From Aquila chrysaetos chrysaetos (taxonomy: Eukaryota; Chordata; Aves; Accipitriformes; Accipitridae): DNA of 64,000 nucleotides. Under the pieces are notes generated by a model. That model ran no database searches, was not told the DNA's origin, and worked only from the letters and a program-made list of their open reading frames with translations. The stretch's first letter is position 1, and every line of letters begins with the position of its first letter. Shown here in pieces: positions 37,881 to 51,500 of this stretch. The position numbers and the translations under genes were made by a program. Where the stretch lies: positions 11,060,501 through 11,124,500 of the forward strand of contig NC_044018.1 of the NCBI RefSeq assembly GCF_900496995.4. Direction: 5' to 3'.

Positions 37881-39559
37881 GCCCCAGCATAAACCAAACT
37901 TTCAAAGCAATTTTTTTAGATGTTTAAGAATATTCTCGCTTCTGGAGTGAGCCCACGTGAAGCTGCAGCAGCTCAGTTCCCTTGGCAAGGGAGAAATCAC
38001 TGCAATTACTGGCCATGGCCACCCTTATCTCTGGGATTTGGGCAGGCTCGGGCAATGACAAGTAGTTAGCAGCTCCATGGTTAGCAAGCAGTTGCAAGCA
38101 GTAATTACAACCATTTCTCACTCCTCTCACCTAGAGGAACCAAACTGCTACTGCCTCCTGCCTTTCAAAGCCTTTGACCTTTGCTTGGGCATCTCCATTT
38201 TGAAGTTCTGCTCATTACACACATGCCACGTAATCCCACTTTAACAAGCCAAGCCCACTGACTCCAGAAGGACTGCTGGTGTGCTTCTACTTACGTGTGT
38301 TTACATGCAGTGCTTGACCGAGCTTCACCTTGAGTTACCACCACGGAGATTGATGGGAAATCTGTTCAGAGGGTAAAAAAAATAATGAAGCATATGTCTA
38401 GCAGGATTTGATTCCAGGCTTAAATTATATAAACACTCTTATAATAAGCATCTTTGGCAAAATCCATGACCCAGCTGTGCCACCTTTCTTGCAGTACTTC
38501 TATTCCCGGATCCATTCTGCCGAGCTGTAGGACATTTCTTGAAGCGCCTAAGTAAGCACCTCCTCAGGTCGCGCTCCCGCAGCAGTCAACAGAGAGAGGT
38601 CAGCTCCTCCAGGCACCGCGGCCGATCTTAGCTCAGCTCTGCTCTGGCAGTGGAGACGAAGCCTGTCTGTCTTCTGGGACCATACTGGGAATTTACAGTG
38701 ACTGGGCTCCGAAACCAGCCATGGTTAAGTCCCTAAAGCTGGGGGCAGAAGGGGATACCCTCAGGTCTTAGTTGTAAGAACCACCGACCAGGTTTTCGCT
38801 AAAGCCCTTGCACCCCAAAAAAAACCTCGCCCTGACCTTGAGCTGGGTGTTCAAGGTTACTGAACCGGTCCTACTCCTGGTGCAGCTCGTTGCGCGGGTC
38901 CTGAACCAGAGCCACGGGCTCGAGCGGGGCTGCGGGGGACTGCAGCCGTCTGTCCTCTGTGCCCAGAGCTGTGAGATCAGAGTCTGAGCATCCACATTCT
39001 CCACGCGGATGGTTTTGCACTACACGTACGAACCAGATTATTTTCAGGGAAGAATCATGTATCACGCAGCAAGTTAAGAAGGCAGAAATCTTGCCCTTCG
39101 GGAATTAATTTCTAGCTGTGGAAAATAACAGATAACATGTATCCACAACAAAAAAGTAGAAAATAACCTCAAGAGTTAAATCTGATGAATACAAAATACT
39201 GCATGAACTATAACTCAAGATATCCACTACGTTCGCCGAAATCTCTCTCACGCAGCATTTTAGAAGACTAACGTTTTTTAAAGTAATCTTTTCCCAGCTA
39301 TTCTGTATTAATAACTGTTTACATAATAAGTTACTGTAAAAGATATATACATAACATACTTCTTTGAAGATATGCACTGGATAACTTGGAATAAATCCTA
39401 CCTCATTTAATACAGATTTTCTGAGACGTGTAGAAAAATGAGAGTTCTGAAAAACCTGGAAAGAATTCAAATCTGATGAAAAACAAAAATATTGTATATG
39501 ATTAAATTTTCCAACCAGCTTTAATAAATACACCAATATTTAAAACAGAGCAAAACAGA

Positions 39560-40680
39560 ATAGTGAGGTTTGTCAACATTTTTCAAAGTTCTAATCATTT
39601 TTCAGAGCGTGAATACTGCATATTTATATCCAATTATCATCGTTCCTTTTTCTTCTAAAAATGGCTGTGAAGTAATTGAAAAGGTAAAACAGTATTGGAA
39701 CATGCTGTTAAAAGGTACTAGAACACCTAAATCCTCTTAGCTGCAAACAAAATAAAATGGAGATCGCTATAATGATTAAGTGATTTAAAAACTAAACACA
39801 ACAAGAAAAAGATTTTTTTTTATAGCAGGGAGGTGAAAAGCTAAGAATAACATTTTCTATGTGAGATTGAGGTTTGTTAATAAGATCAATAATATTTTTG
39901 CTTTTTAAGTCCATATCATATGTAAAGTATTCTAAAATCCCCATTTTTTAAAATCCTGATTTTTTTGGCAGTTCAACATTTGAACATATTTTCTCCACGT
40001 AGAATTCAGTCCTTCATTCGGTGAATGCAAGTTTTTAAGACACAGTACCTGAGGTTCTGGAAATATTTCATTGTCTATTTCAGAGCACTTTTTCTAGACT
40101 GTCACTCATACTTTTTAAATTTAAACAGAGTTGAAATGGGGAAATTAAAGCAAAATAGAAAAGAAACTGAAACTTGAGCCTGTTCAGCTGCAGCACAGCC
40201 TGTCTGTTAAAGGACATCTGAACACTAATCTCATTGTTGATTTACATCAGATTCCTTTAACTTTTGTCTGAGTCTTTACTGAAGCTGTTCAAATCAGTTT
40301 GTAAATGTAGATTGAAGGAGCAATTTATACCATTATCTTGACAGGCAGCTCAATCAGGATAATTCATTGAAAATATCTACTTAAAACTCATCATAGAGGC
40401 AGAGCATTTAATGCTTTCCTTTTTCAAATAAGTAAGGATCATTTACGAAGGAAATGGGAAATTGAAACACTTCTTTTTTTATTTCAAATTTTGTTTTCTA
40501 GAAAACAGATGTACCTAAGGTCTTACTAGCTTTCTTTGCATTGATGTGATAATGCATGATGCTTTCCAAGTCATGAATGAGCCTTTTTAAGGAACCTATA
40601 GAAATTACTTGCAAATTGTAAAGTTCGAATTTTTAATAAATAAATGTTTACCAAGTTATAATACGAAAAACAGTGTCCAG
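39560..40680. promoter_or_regulatory. AT-rich candidate conserved non-coding block
   Basis: Over 1 kb of AT-rich, CpG-poor but non-repetitive sequence with many short homeodomain-like TAAT/ATTA cores. It lacks open frames and transposon signatures. This texture is common in enhancer-rich deserts near developmental genes. No alignment was possible, so this is only a candidate. Confidence 0.3.
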
Positions 40681-41859
40681 AATGACAGAGATTTATTATG
40701 ACTTTGAAACACAGGTCCCAATTCAGCAAATCAATTTAACATGTAGTTAGTAGATGAACAATTCCCTTAAATTAGATGTATAACAAACGACATCGCTGCC
40801 ATGAAGTTCAGACATCTAAACCAGGAATCTTTCCAGCGATTAATAAGTAAGGGGCTCATTTTCAGAGACGTGCTTTCCCACATGCTTCAAATTTAGGTCC
40901 TGGATAGGAGCGCAGGTTATCTGAACCGGCTCTTACCTATTAACTTCGGGGATAGATTTTTCCTGATGATTTTACCGCTCAGGAGGCCTTGTTTGCAATT
41001 CTCAGCCAGGTGGATCTTCTCATCACCTTGTAACATCAAGAAGGGCCAGCAGGCTTGCAACCTCTGGTAGCATGGCAGGGTCCCTAAACCGTGCAAAGTG
41101 GACCTTTTGCAGGGATGCAGCTTTTGCCAGACCTTGAAGGCTGCTCTCTAGTCAAAATCTGAGGGGCTGGCAGTGAAATGCAGGAAGGACTTTTATGAAA
41201 GATGCTAGTGAAGAACAGAAGGCTGCTAAAAGGGACTTCTGTATATTGGTATGAAAGGAAAACCCTGATTGTCTGGAAAACCTTGACTGACTAAGAGGAC
41301 ATAATTCTTCTTTATAGAAAGTGCCCAAATGTTTTGCAGACAAGAGTCCTATGAAGGAGTTAATGTGTTGTTATTTCACTAACGAAACTAAGGCACAGAA
41401 AACTTTTTTCCCTAGTATCACAGAGGCAGCCAGTGGCAGAAAGACTCCTGATCTCTGGTTCTGTACTGCTACCACTGGGACGTGTTCTCATTGCTTCTTC
41501 TTTTCTTGTGGAGTTGTTAACACATGTATATCTCGTAATAAATAAGTGCCTATGGTATTTTAAAATATAATAGGGAAGAAAATGGGAGCAGAGTCTGTTA
41601 GTTTGAAACTGCCATTTCAGTAAAAACATCCTCATCTTTTTGGTTTGCATGTAAAAACAGTAGAAGGGTTAATGAAAAAGTGAAGGCACAACAAAAATAA
41701 TAGTTTTTAGTATTTATGAGAGTGGACTTTTTCATAAATGCATAAACAGACAGAAGCAGGGAGTTTTGGGGGGCAAGAGGCTCTCCTCATGTCCGGTGGG
41801 ACACCTGGCTCCAGCAGGTTTGCCTGGGGGTGCCCAAAATGCCTTTACTCTGGAAGCTT

Positions 41860-42190
41860 AAGCTATTTTTGGAGGAATTTTTAAGCAGATAAGGGCTGTT
41901 TAAACCTTTTCAATTTAAAGGGCTGCTATTCAGCACAGAATGAAAATGATGAGTTTTCCAAGCAGCAAGATACAATGACAGAAATTGCACAGCAGCACTG
42001 GAGAATAAATACACGCGTTTCAGGCTGATAAGCATCGGGGTACAAACCGAGTATGAAGATAATTTATATTTGTTTTTCTTTGGCTATTATAAACTTTGAT
42101 GATTTTCATCCTAATTTAATAACACAATAAATCATTTTTATGAACGTCATGCTCTTTAATTGCTTCCTTGTTAAAATGTGAGCTAATTGT
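41860..42190. promoter_or_regulatory. candidate conserved non-coding element
   Basis: A complex, non-repetitive AT-rich block. The core at about 42100-42190 contains TTTAATAACACAATAAATCA, then TTTTTATGAACGTCATGC and several ATTA/TAAT and CAATAAA-like cores close together. There is no open reading frame and no match to CR1. Dense homeodomain/HOX-like cores make this the strongest-looking enhancer candidate in the window by eye. Confidence 0.35.
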
Positions 42191-43399
42191 CCTTGGTCTT
42201 GGAATAAAACTTCAGGGAGAATAAAATACTGTTCTGAATAACCCGAGTCTCTTAAGTTCAACGAAGTTGCAGCAAAGTGCAAATGTCAGAACAGCCTGCT
42301 GTTGTGTTCCTCGCTGGAAATCATAAAATCCAAAAGCACTGCTGCGTGTTAGTCGTTGCTGTTGGGTAAAGGGCTGTGGCTGAAGGAATTCTAGCGCTAA
42401 GACTTAGCCTCTGACCACCTCTACCTTTTGTGACTGTGGCAATGACTAACGCCAAAGCCCGCTTATCTAGGCAGGCCTGTACACCCGCCTTGAACGTGGT
42501 AGTGCTACCCTCTCCCAAACGTAGCGCTTTCTGTAGAGAAAGAGCTTTGCTGCTCAAAAAACTCGTATGCCTGCTCCTTGGGAATGACACCAAAGAATAC
42601 CTTATAAATGAAGTATGCTTCCCATTAGGGATTACAGCATCATTTGATCAAAGTCCACTGGAAATAGCTCTTGGCAGCACAGACGTTCTCTGTAACTCTT
42701 CACTTGCTTGAGTCTGATTGGCAAAGTTGGGAAAAGCAAAGCTGACTTGAGGGCTAGAGGAGAGAAGGGCACAACAGGGGTTTTATTGTTGTTTTTGTTT
42801 TCTTTCTCCTTGTTTTAAGGAATGGCTGTGTGAAATTGGTGCTTTGGACGCAAAGAAAACGTTGGCAATGGGCTTATTCATCTATGGAGTTGATCGTGCC
42901 CTACATGCTGGCTCAACTTGTAAAAAGTAATGCAATACAGGCATCGCTTAAAATTAAACAATTTTTTGGCAACTTTGGTGAAATATACTGTCATCGGCTC
43001 TAGAGCACCGACACACTTGATAGAGTTAAAGAATGTTTGGAAGACTTCAAGCTCTCTCTGGTTTGAGTTTAATGAAATCTGGGCAATCAAAATGTCTACC
43101 TGGCAGCTCACAAGAGACACTTCATGTTCATTATTTTGTAGTTAAACTATCTATCTGCCCCGATGTGCAAGGCTACAAATTTGTATACATTTTTATATAG
43201 TCTATTTCCATTGTAAATTACCCATAAATTAGATACAGACATTTAGGCACCTCAGAGGGGTTTTTCAATCTCTATTTTGGTATTAGGGATAGACGTTACT
43301 GAGTTTTGTACACTGGTTCCTCTCTTGAGAAGATCAGCGCTTGCAGCTGGGAGACAAATGCATCACTCCACTGCCTCTTCTTCCCATTCTATGAGCTAT

Positions 43400-43540
43400 A
43401 AATCATAACATTTAAAAAGATGAAATACTGGTGCTGTGCCATTATTTATGGCTTTTGTTTGAAGACTGCAGAGCATCTGACAAATGTAAATTGATCCTGA
43501 CAAAACCTCAATGAGTTATGATGCAGCTAAACATGTCCTC
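43400..43540. promoter_or_regulatory. candidate conserved non-coding element
   Basis: Short non-repetitive block with GCCATTATTTATGGC (an imperfect palindrome, about 43438-43453) and dense A/T-rich factor-like sites. It is non-coding. The call is visual only. Confidence 0.25.
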
Positions 43541-46500
43541 CATAGAGATGGCAAAACATAAGTGATATGATTTATAAAAACCTCCATACCCCATAGTACT
43601 GCCTCCCCAAATACATTGTAAGCTTAGTCCTAGTTAAATAGGTTTGAGTCAGTTTTCATGTTGCACATAAATCTACAATGCCTTTAAGACCAAAGGCAGC
43701 GACAGATGAAGAAGAGAGCAGATCCCTCTTTTCTGCCATATTGTGCCTGCTACTTCGGTGTTTGCACTTCAGTGCAAGAAAAATAAGGACCAGTTCACTG
43801 ACTTCAGTGGACTTTGTCTTGATCTCAGGTGGTGGTACCTAGTTAGTTTGGACACAGAGATGCATATGCATTCGGTTTCCCCCATCAATGGAGAAGATGA
43901 AGTCCTGCTTCTAGCTTCCTCCCCTTACTTGAAAATTGTCCCATTGTTAGTGTATGGGCCATTCCATTTTTTTAAAAAAAGCTGTAAAAATATGGCTCCT
44001 ACAGAGCACCACAGAGAACAGAGGATAGGGGTGCTTTCCTGCTGAAGCAGGTCCTAGAAGAATTTCTCTGAGAGGTCTTCAGGCCTCTCTCAACCCTTTT
44101 CTCTCCAGACACACATGTTCCAGTTCATTTTACTTTTATTTCCTTTTTGTGAGTGTAATGTGCAGATTACGCAGCTGTCTTTTTGGTTATTAAACGGGTT
44201 TTTATAGTTTAAATATATCTCATGTCTGTGTATATAATGGTCCCAACATGTTTATGACAGGTTATGTCATTGGTTCCCTTGTTAGGGAAACTAACAAAGC
44301 TTCTCCATTAGCTTAAGAGGCCTGGGAATTTTGTGCATCCTGTTCTTGTTGCTGTATGTCAGTGCTGGGCAGATTGCCATTATACCTCTGTGCATAATTC
44401 ACTGGTTAAGAACATGCGACTATGTCTCCCTCTAATGTGTGGCTCCAACAACAACCTGCTCATTCCCCAAAGCCAACGAAGGCAGTCTTGCCAATTCTTG
44501 TGATTTTATTGTGAGTCCCTTGACATTTGGTGTGTGCCTTAAAAAACACAGCTCCTGGAGTTGAGATGAACGCATAAGAACCTCAGCTTTCATTTGAAAA
44601 ACAACATAAAATAACATATTCTGAGCCTTCCTGTTGTGAAAGTGTTTGGAAGTGGACCCCAGTGGTTAAAACCCTAGACAGTAAATGCAATCAAGCCCAA
44701 ATGTGTTATTAAAATCATATCTCGTGGTGTGATTTTTATTTAAAGACAAGTTCATGAGTATGGGAACCTGTCTGTAACTTTTGGATGGCTCAAGCTGGCG
44801 ATGTAAGAGACGCTGTTCCTGTTCAAGTGCTGGGCTTTTGTACTTTTGATGCTAAAATTCCCATGCTTGATTCCCAATGACAAATATAGTGCTGATCTGT
44901 GCACTGCTTGGGATTTGTCTCATCTGCAGCCAGCAGCCTCGGGGCCAGCCTGTGGAACTGAAATCCAGGTATTTTGCACTTAGTCAAGGACAACTCTGCT
45001 TTAGCTCGTTCACTTGGAAGAAAGATCAGACCTGTGCAGGTGCTAAGCAAATTCCTCCCTGGTTACATCTGCATGATTCAGAGAGACCTCAGCTGCTTTG
45101 GTCTCAGCTCCAGAAGCCACGCAGCCATGTTAACACAGCCATGCTCTCCGGTTAATATATCCTGCTTTTCAGTGGGGTAGGTAGTTTGGGCACTCTGCTA
45201 CACTAATACGGCTATACAACTTCCAGATGGGAGCTGGGTTGCATCTGGCCAGCTTGGAATTTGGGGTAGAGTGCGTTGGCCTGTCTGCACCACTGTAAGT
45301 AGTCTTATCTTAACAGTGCTCGGGGAATTGCTTCTTCACAGTAAACCGCCAAAAAGACTCCCTTTGTGACTGAAGCTGAAGGCTGTGCTTTCTAGCATGC
45401 TGTGCCCGCAAATATTTGACGACTGCCGTGTTCATACATGTGCAAAAATGGAGTGTCCCGGGCTGGATTTGCAAGTTACATGTTGGGCTTTTAAATATCT
45501 GCCCATGCATGTGTCTATAAGCATTCTCTTACCTGGACTGGACTTTAAGAAGGTGACAGTCCTTCCCTCAGAAATTGGCACTTGTAGCAACTTCAGCACT
45601 AGCTTGCTGATACTTACTGCTCGAGTTCTCGATATTCTTCATCTCACTGCCTTTTTCCATCCTTTTCCTCCTTGGGTTGAGCCAACACCTGTGGTCCCAT
45701 ATGGGCAAATTTGGCAGGTCCAGGAGATGGATAACAAGCTCTGGAATATATTTTTCCAACTGTGTCATCTGGCTTATAGGAGAACTCTGGCTTAGCTGTA
45801 CTGCCAGTACTGGAATGACTCTGGAGCCGTCTCCTAGTCAAATGGTTGTAGAGCTGGCTGGCTTGCTTTGTTTTCCTGGACAGTGTATTGTCTTTTTTTT
45901 TTTTTTAATATACATATATATTTTTATTCCCTTTTTAGTGTGAGAAATGTGGTCCATATGAAACATCTGACATTAAAGCCTTGTTTTAAATTCCTTCTGC
46001 AGTCTGTGTGCTAGGTCTATTAAGATAAAGGGAAGTCTTTTTCCAGTGTCTGTATATGTTCCTGTTGTAGCTGGGAAAGGAATTCTAGGAACTACCTGTG
46101 TCTGCTTGCAAACATCCAAATCTGAGCTCTAAGAATGAGAGTAGATTTCCTTGCTTGCAAAACCACAGCTGGGGTTAATGACTGTAATGGAGATGAAGCA
46201 GCACATTTTCTTGCGAACATTAATAACTCCTGTGCACATTGTCCACATTTTGCAACCACATTTTCAAACCACTGCATGTTTTTCAGAGGACAGCTGCTTG
46301 AGGGAAGCCTCTCTTGCTACCAAATGCTGGCACTTTGTTGTAAAGGTCTGCACTCGATTTAAAGAGCAGAAATACAACAGGACTGGTGGCCCAGCACTAG
46401 AAAAATCAACAACCAAATAAATCAGCTAGCTGTTATTGATCTTAGTTTCCCCAAAAATGGTATGAGACTTCAGCATTCCTCGGGCTGAAGGGAACGAGAA

Positions 46501-46779
46501 GTTCATTTTTGAGTGCTTGCCATAGTGCATATGTCAGTATTTGCCACTGACTTTCCCTCATCGCAGCCATCTGCAACCCTCCCGAACAAAATCATGTGCA
46601 GCACTGCGTATAACGTTCCTGAAAGAAAAGGGAACATGTAATAATTATTTTAAAATAAACACCAAAGGGACAAGTACTGTGTTCTTTGGCTTAATTCATA
46701 CATGGATGAAATCATTTTTCTAAACAGGCCTGCCAATGTCCTGTTTCAAAGTCTGAGCCTCGGAGGAGGCCTGCAATCA

Positions 46780-47540
46780 CTGAATGAAGTGTCGGCCATC
46801 CCTCCCTCCTCCCACTGCGCTCCCGGCTCTGCGGCAGCCCAGCGAGCTGCAAACCGCAGCCGCCGCAGCGCCGCGGCCGTGGCTAGGAGGCGTGAGCTAC
46901 CCGCTCGGGGTAGAAATATACCACGGGCGATAAACACCAGAAGGCGCCTGGGTGCTCTGCAGCCGCCGGTTCAGCTGCCCTCACGCTGGCCGCAGACTTC
47001 GCCTCCGTCCTACCGCGGGGCAAACGCACGCGCTAACGGCACGCTCCAGCGCGTGGCCTCCCACGCGTGGGAAACGTTCCGTCCTCGGCTCCGCGGCTCC
47101 CGGAGCTTGTGGGGGTCAGCCCGGGGACACGCGGGTCCTCCCGCAGGTCCCGTGCCAGCCGGCTGGGCGAAGCGCTGCCCAGCACACCCGGCACGGGAAC
47201 TGCTGCCGGCTGCACCCCCGGGGGGGCTGCGCTGCGGGAAGGTGTAGCCCACCCTCGTGTCTAACCCCTGCCCGTGGGCTTCAGCTCCTGCCACAGGCGG
47301 CATCAACCGAGGGTGTAGGTATAACGTCTGTTGTGCGCCCGTTGGATACGTGTGCCCTCTCTCCCCCTTCCTTTCTTCCTTTCTTCCCTCCCAGTTGCGC
47401 CCAAAGAGGCGTCCCCAAAGGCACCCACGCAGCGCAGTGGCAGTGGCACGGAGAAGGGGTGCAAGCTCGGCACGGAGCGTGGACCGTCCCGAAAATCACA
47501 CCAGTCTGCCCGGCTCTTAGCCTGCAGGAGAAGCGGTTGT
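46780..47540. promoter_or_regulatory. second orphan CpG island
   Basis: About 760 bp of CpG-rich sequence embedded in AT-rich flanks. It is richest at 46800-47230, then becomes pyrimidine-rich (TTCCTTTCTTCC block about 47365-47390). Open frames up to 181 codons exist on the + strand, but their translation is arginine/alanine/proline-rich with no recognisable domain. A promoter of a non-coding transcript or a developmental regulatory CpG island is plausible. Confidence 0.6.
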
Positions 47541-48510
47541 TAGGCTGAACGAATGTATGAAGGTGCTGGGATCCCTGTGGGTTATTCACGGCCACCCGAG
47601 TTCTGGTGGTGTGAAGTCCAGAATAACGTCTAGCTCACATATATTTCAAATGTATTTTTTCCTTTTTTTTTAAAGCTGATGGGCACAGGAAGAATTGGCA
47701 TTTGTGAGTGTGATTGTGCACAGTCACAGGAGTCCGGACATGATGACCTCTGCAATGTCCTAGCCAGGCCTGTGTTCCTGTGCTACCAACATGCGGGGAT
47801 GGAAGACCAGGGACTTGGCAAGGGCATTTACCACCTCTTGGCAACCACTGTCCAGTTTAATTTTTAATTACCTCCAAGGCCAATCTCAAGATATTACCAA
47901 TGCCCTCAGAGGGAGTTGCGTCAGCCTGTATTCAGAAATCACAGTGAAAACTCAAACTTTGTTTTGGCATTCATTCTGAGGAACATTTTAAAACTTTAGT
48001 ATAATTGAGATGAGACCCTGTAACTGACTTGTGGTTTTTTTTTTTATTTCCAAATCATTATTTGATTTCTCTGAAATGGTGACCATCTTGCCAAACAGAA
48101 CATGGTACATACACTCTTTATTTACTGTTTATAGGAAAATCTGCAAAACCTTCTCCCACGCAGGGGACCCATGTAGGAGTCCATAATTCCCACTTACTGA
48201 TAATTGAAAGAAGTGGGCTTCATCTTGTCTGTCTGCTCAAGTCTGACTTTCCTCTATTAGCATCATTGCTTTAGCACTGAACCAGAATAATTCATGCCAA
48301 TGAATGCTGTGCCAGCCCGAGGAACAGACAAACCATCCTGCACTAGTAGACAGCACAGAGTTAGAATATAAATGCTTCAAAGTCTTGCAGACATCTCAGT
48401 GCGAAGATACTAATCCAATGAGCAACATCCTGAACAGATGTCTGCTCTGTAATTGCTTGCGTGCGCGTTAACACTAGCAGGTGATGATCTGACCGCCGGG
48501 CTGAGCGTGC

Positions 48511-48540
48511 ATGTATGTGGGTGTGTGTGGGTGTGTGTGA
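48511..48540. repeat. TG-rich simple repeat
   Basis: Imperfect (TG)n with GGG interruptions (TGTGTGGG twice). It is a short microsatellite. Confidence 0.75.
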
Positions 48541-51500
48541 AAGAGGATGATTTTCTTGATGCTGACATTTTGATGTACAGTAGCGTTTGATGAAACGCAT
48601 CGTTTCCTCTAAAGAGGGACCTGATCAATCACAACGGGTTGAGCTCTATCTACCTAGTCTTAGCCATGTTAGTCGGTGGCTAGGGAGGAAATTGTTACTC
48701 CCCAGCCCGAGTGAAATGAGTCATGAAAGAAGCCAAGATGCTGGCTAGAGATCCTGTGTGAGTTTGATACAATGTTCACTATGTCTTGGAAGAGCTATTT
48801 TAAGAAGAATTTGGCCGGAATCCTTGACTTTTGATTATTCTTTTTTCCTTCTCCTTGCATTTTACTGTTTCCCTGTAGCATGTTCTAAACGTTGTGTCTT
48901 GATTTATATCCGTAAATAAATCTCCTTATTTATGAAGATGTAATGTCCCTGGGGTCCAGGAGGCCCCAGCCATTCCATGTAACTGAAAGAGACGTTACCT
49001 AAGTGGACCATGAATCAGAAGTGGGGCAGACAGGGAGAACTATTTTTACCAACCCGCTTAACTTGCGAGGAGGTCTGCCCAAAAGGCAAGTGGGGGCAGC
49101 TGACTGGGGGGACTGGGAAGGTGCTAGGAATTGTACCCTGGAGAATCATTTCTGAGCATTACAAGGTGCTTGGGCTGTGCTGAATTACGGAGCAGGGGAA
49201 GCAAGCAGGAAAGACAGTGGGAAAGCTCTTTGTGTGCTATCTAAACGATAGCCAGGGCATTCTTGACAGAGGAAGAAAGGTAGAAACTGGTGGTAGCTGC
49301 TAAAATGAATAAGTTACTTTTTGTTGCTCACTTGCCAGCAGCAACCTGATAGAAAATGTGTAGCAGCTTAAGTTAGGTTGGTCACGGTGGAATTACAGTG
49401 CCGCTTTTCTCTGAAAAGCGTCTCCTCGTAGTCTTCACTTGTGTTCCTCCATTGCCCCCCTGATGCTGTGAAATAAAGCCCAGTGTTAATGATGTCTCTT
49501 CTGGCTAGCGTCCACAGAGACGTTACCTTTTCAGTCCATATGTCTGGGTGGGAAGGTTATAGAAGATTTCTGCTTCTCTCGGGAGAAAAAGTCATCCCAC
49601 CTTTTTCTCGGCAGGTTCTGGTTGGAGAGGTGTGGTGCAATCTGCAGCAACTTCAGGTTGTGAGGAGTGCAAGTATCTGTCACCTGACCTTTCTCTTTAT
49701 TGATGACCTTTTTTGGTAGGGTAGAAACCTTGTCCTAGTATGAGTATAATTTTCATTCCCTTCACTGGAAGATTTCACAGACTAGGGATCAAAAGTATTT
49801 TCTTGCTTATTTGTTTTTTTTTAAATTGTGCTTTATTTTTCAGGAATTTGCTTTACTCATTTATCTTGGTAATAATACTCTGCTAGCCATTCTCAGTGAA
49901 CTGAAGATGAAGAATGGCTTTAAGTACTTCTACAGATAGTTTTCAGAGTGTGTTGTTGTTGGTATGGTCCTGAACTATGGTTAGAAAAGTAACTTGTCTT
50001 GGAAATGCCGTCTTCTCACTCAAAATATCTGCTCTGGATTGTTTTTGAGTCTAAGTTATTACTGTCAGTGATTACTGAAGATAATGTGTTTGTTTTAGTG
50101 AACTAACAAATGTTCTATGAGGATGTTCTGTCTGAAAACGTTTTCATTGACTTTTTCCTTAAAAGGCTCTAATTTCATGGGAAGATTGGGTCTTCCATAT
50201 GAAAAATGCAAAGATTGGAGTAGAACCAGGAAATACTGCAGGTGAAAAATATTAGAAAGTGCCATTTCAGGCCACCCTCATGTCCTCATTTTCTGATATG
50301 GGCCTGACCTCCGTGTCCTGCTGTAACCATAGGGTTCCCACCTTACACTGCTTCCCATTGCCACAGGAGGACATCACGGTGTGTTGGGAGATGCAATCCA
50401 ACCAACTATTACCATGAAACAAGCAGCATAACATTTCAAAATTAAAATATTTGTTTATCATTTTTTTCCCCCGAAAGGCAACACTTTTGCAAAAGGGGAA
50501 AAACACTGGCGTAGGTAGGAGGCTGACTGAATTCCTCGACATGTCACTTCAACACACTTATCAGCTTAGTAATGATGACAGTGTCTTATTACTAGTAGTG
50601 AGGTAAGTGGCAGAAAGCAGCCAATACGGTTATCAACTCCCTTGAGGAGTTTGGAGAGTGACAAAGAAGAAAAATCATCTTTTGTCTTGCACATAGACCA
50701 AATATGATATGTAATCACAGAAAAAAAAGCACACAACAAGCCAGTCTTTGTCAGCTGTCTAATTATAGCTACAGCCAACTAAATAGCCAGCAACATGCAG
50801 TCCTCATTAAATCTGCTATGCACAGAAATTATTGTTAGGGTCCAGAGAAGCTGGGATAGTGAGGGGCTGGACAAAAGTCATGCAGGGGAAAAACGATTTG
50901 AGAAGAGGAACCACTCTGTGGTCCCTCATCTTCGGAGACCGAGGAACTGAAACACTAATATTAGCAGGATCTGTCTTTTTTTTTTTTTAGCAATTCTGTT
51001 TGTGAGTCACCCAGGGATGCTAAGGACAATTATTCAGCCACTCTCCATGATACTTTTGAAGTGCTTTCCTGCTGAAAACTTTCCTTCCCACCTTTTTATG
51101 ATCATGTTTTCTGTTCCTTTGGCCTCTTTTGTATTGTTTTGTTCACTGGTAGGAGATGGGGCTGCCACTCTTGTCAAGACACATGAATAAATAAATAAAC
51201 CTTCCAGGCGTTTAATACAAAAGAATGCTAGTTGCATGTGGGCAGCTGTGATCAGAGTAACAACACTGAAAACAGCAGGTAAACTCCTGATAAAACTAGC
51301 TAAAATGGCTGGGAGGTGTCCAGGTGGCAATATTAGTAGGAGAACTCAGAGACTCTTTGAAAACACCTTGAAATCCAAGGTACAGAACATTTTTATAGCT
51401 CTTTTTGAAACATATGAACAGTACATTTGCTTTTCCTTCTTTCCATGTGTCGGTTCTCTCTTAGGATTCTCCTGTGGAGAAAATCCCTTCCTGAACTCTT

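Larger units (their letters stand above)
35616..46780. other. gene-poor intergenic region
   Basis: About 11 kb with no supported gene. It contains a 29-C run (37852-37880), a short CpG-rich patch near 38560-38640 and 38880-38950, and a long AT-rich stretch from about 39100 to 43500. Open frames are short and lack motifs. By synteny with other amniotes the next gene beyond this desert is probably OSR1, so regulatory elements would be expected; this is inference. Confidence 0.5.

Noticed and set aside
46702..47247. 181-codon plus-strand open frame in the second CpG island
   Set aside because: Arginine/alanine/proline-rich low-complexity translation typical of CpG islands read by chance; no motif.
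47281..47595. Minus-strand open frame of 104 codons at the CpG island edge
   Set aside because: Shadow of GC-rich sequence with no conserved features.
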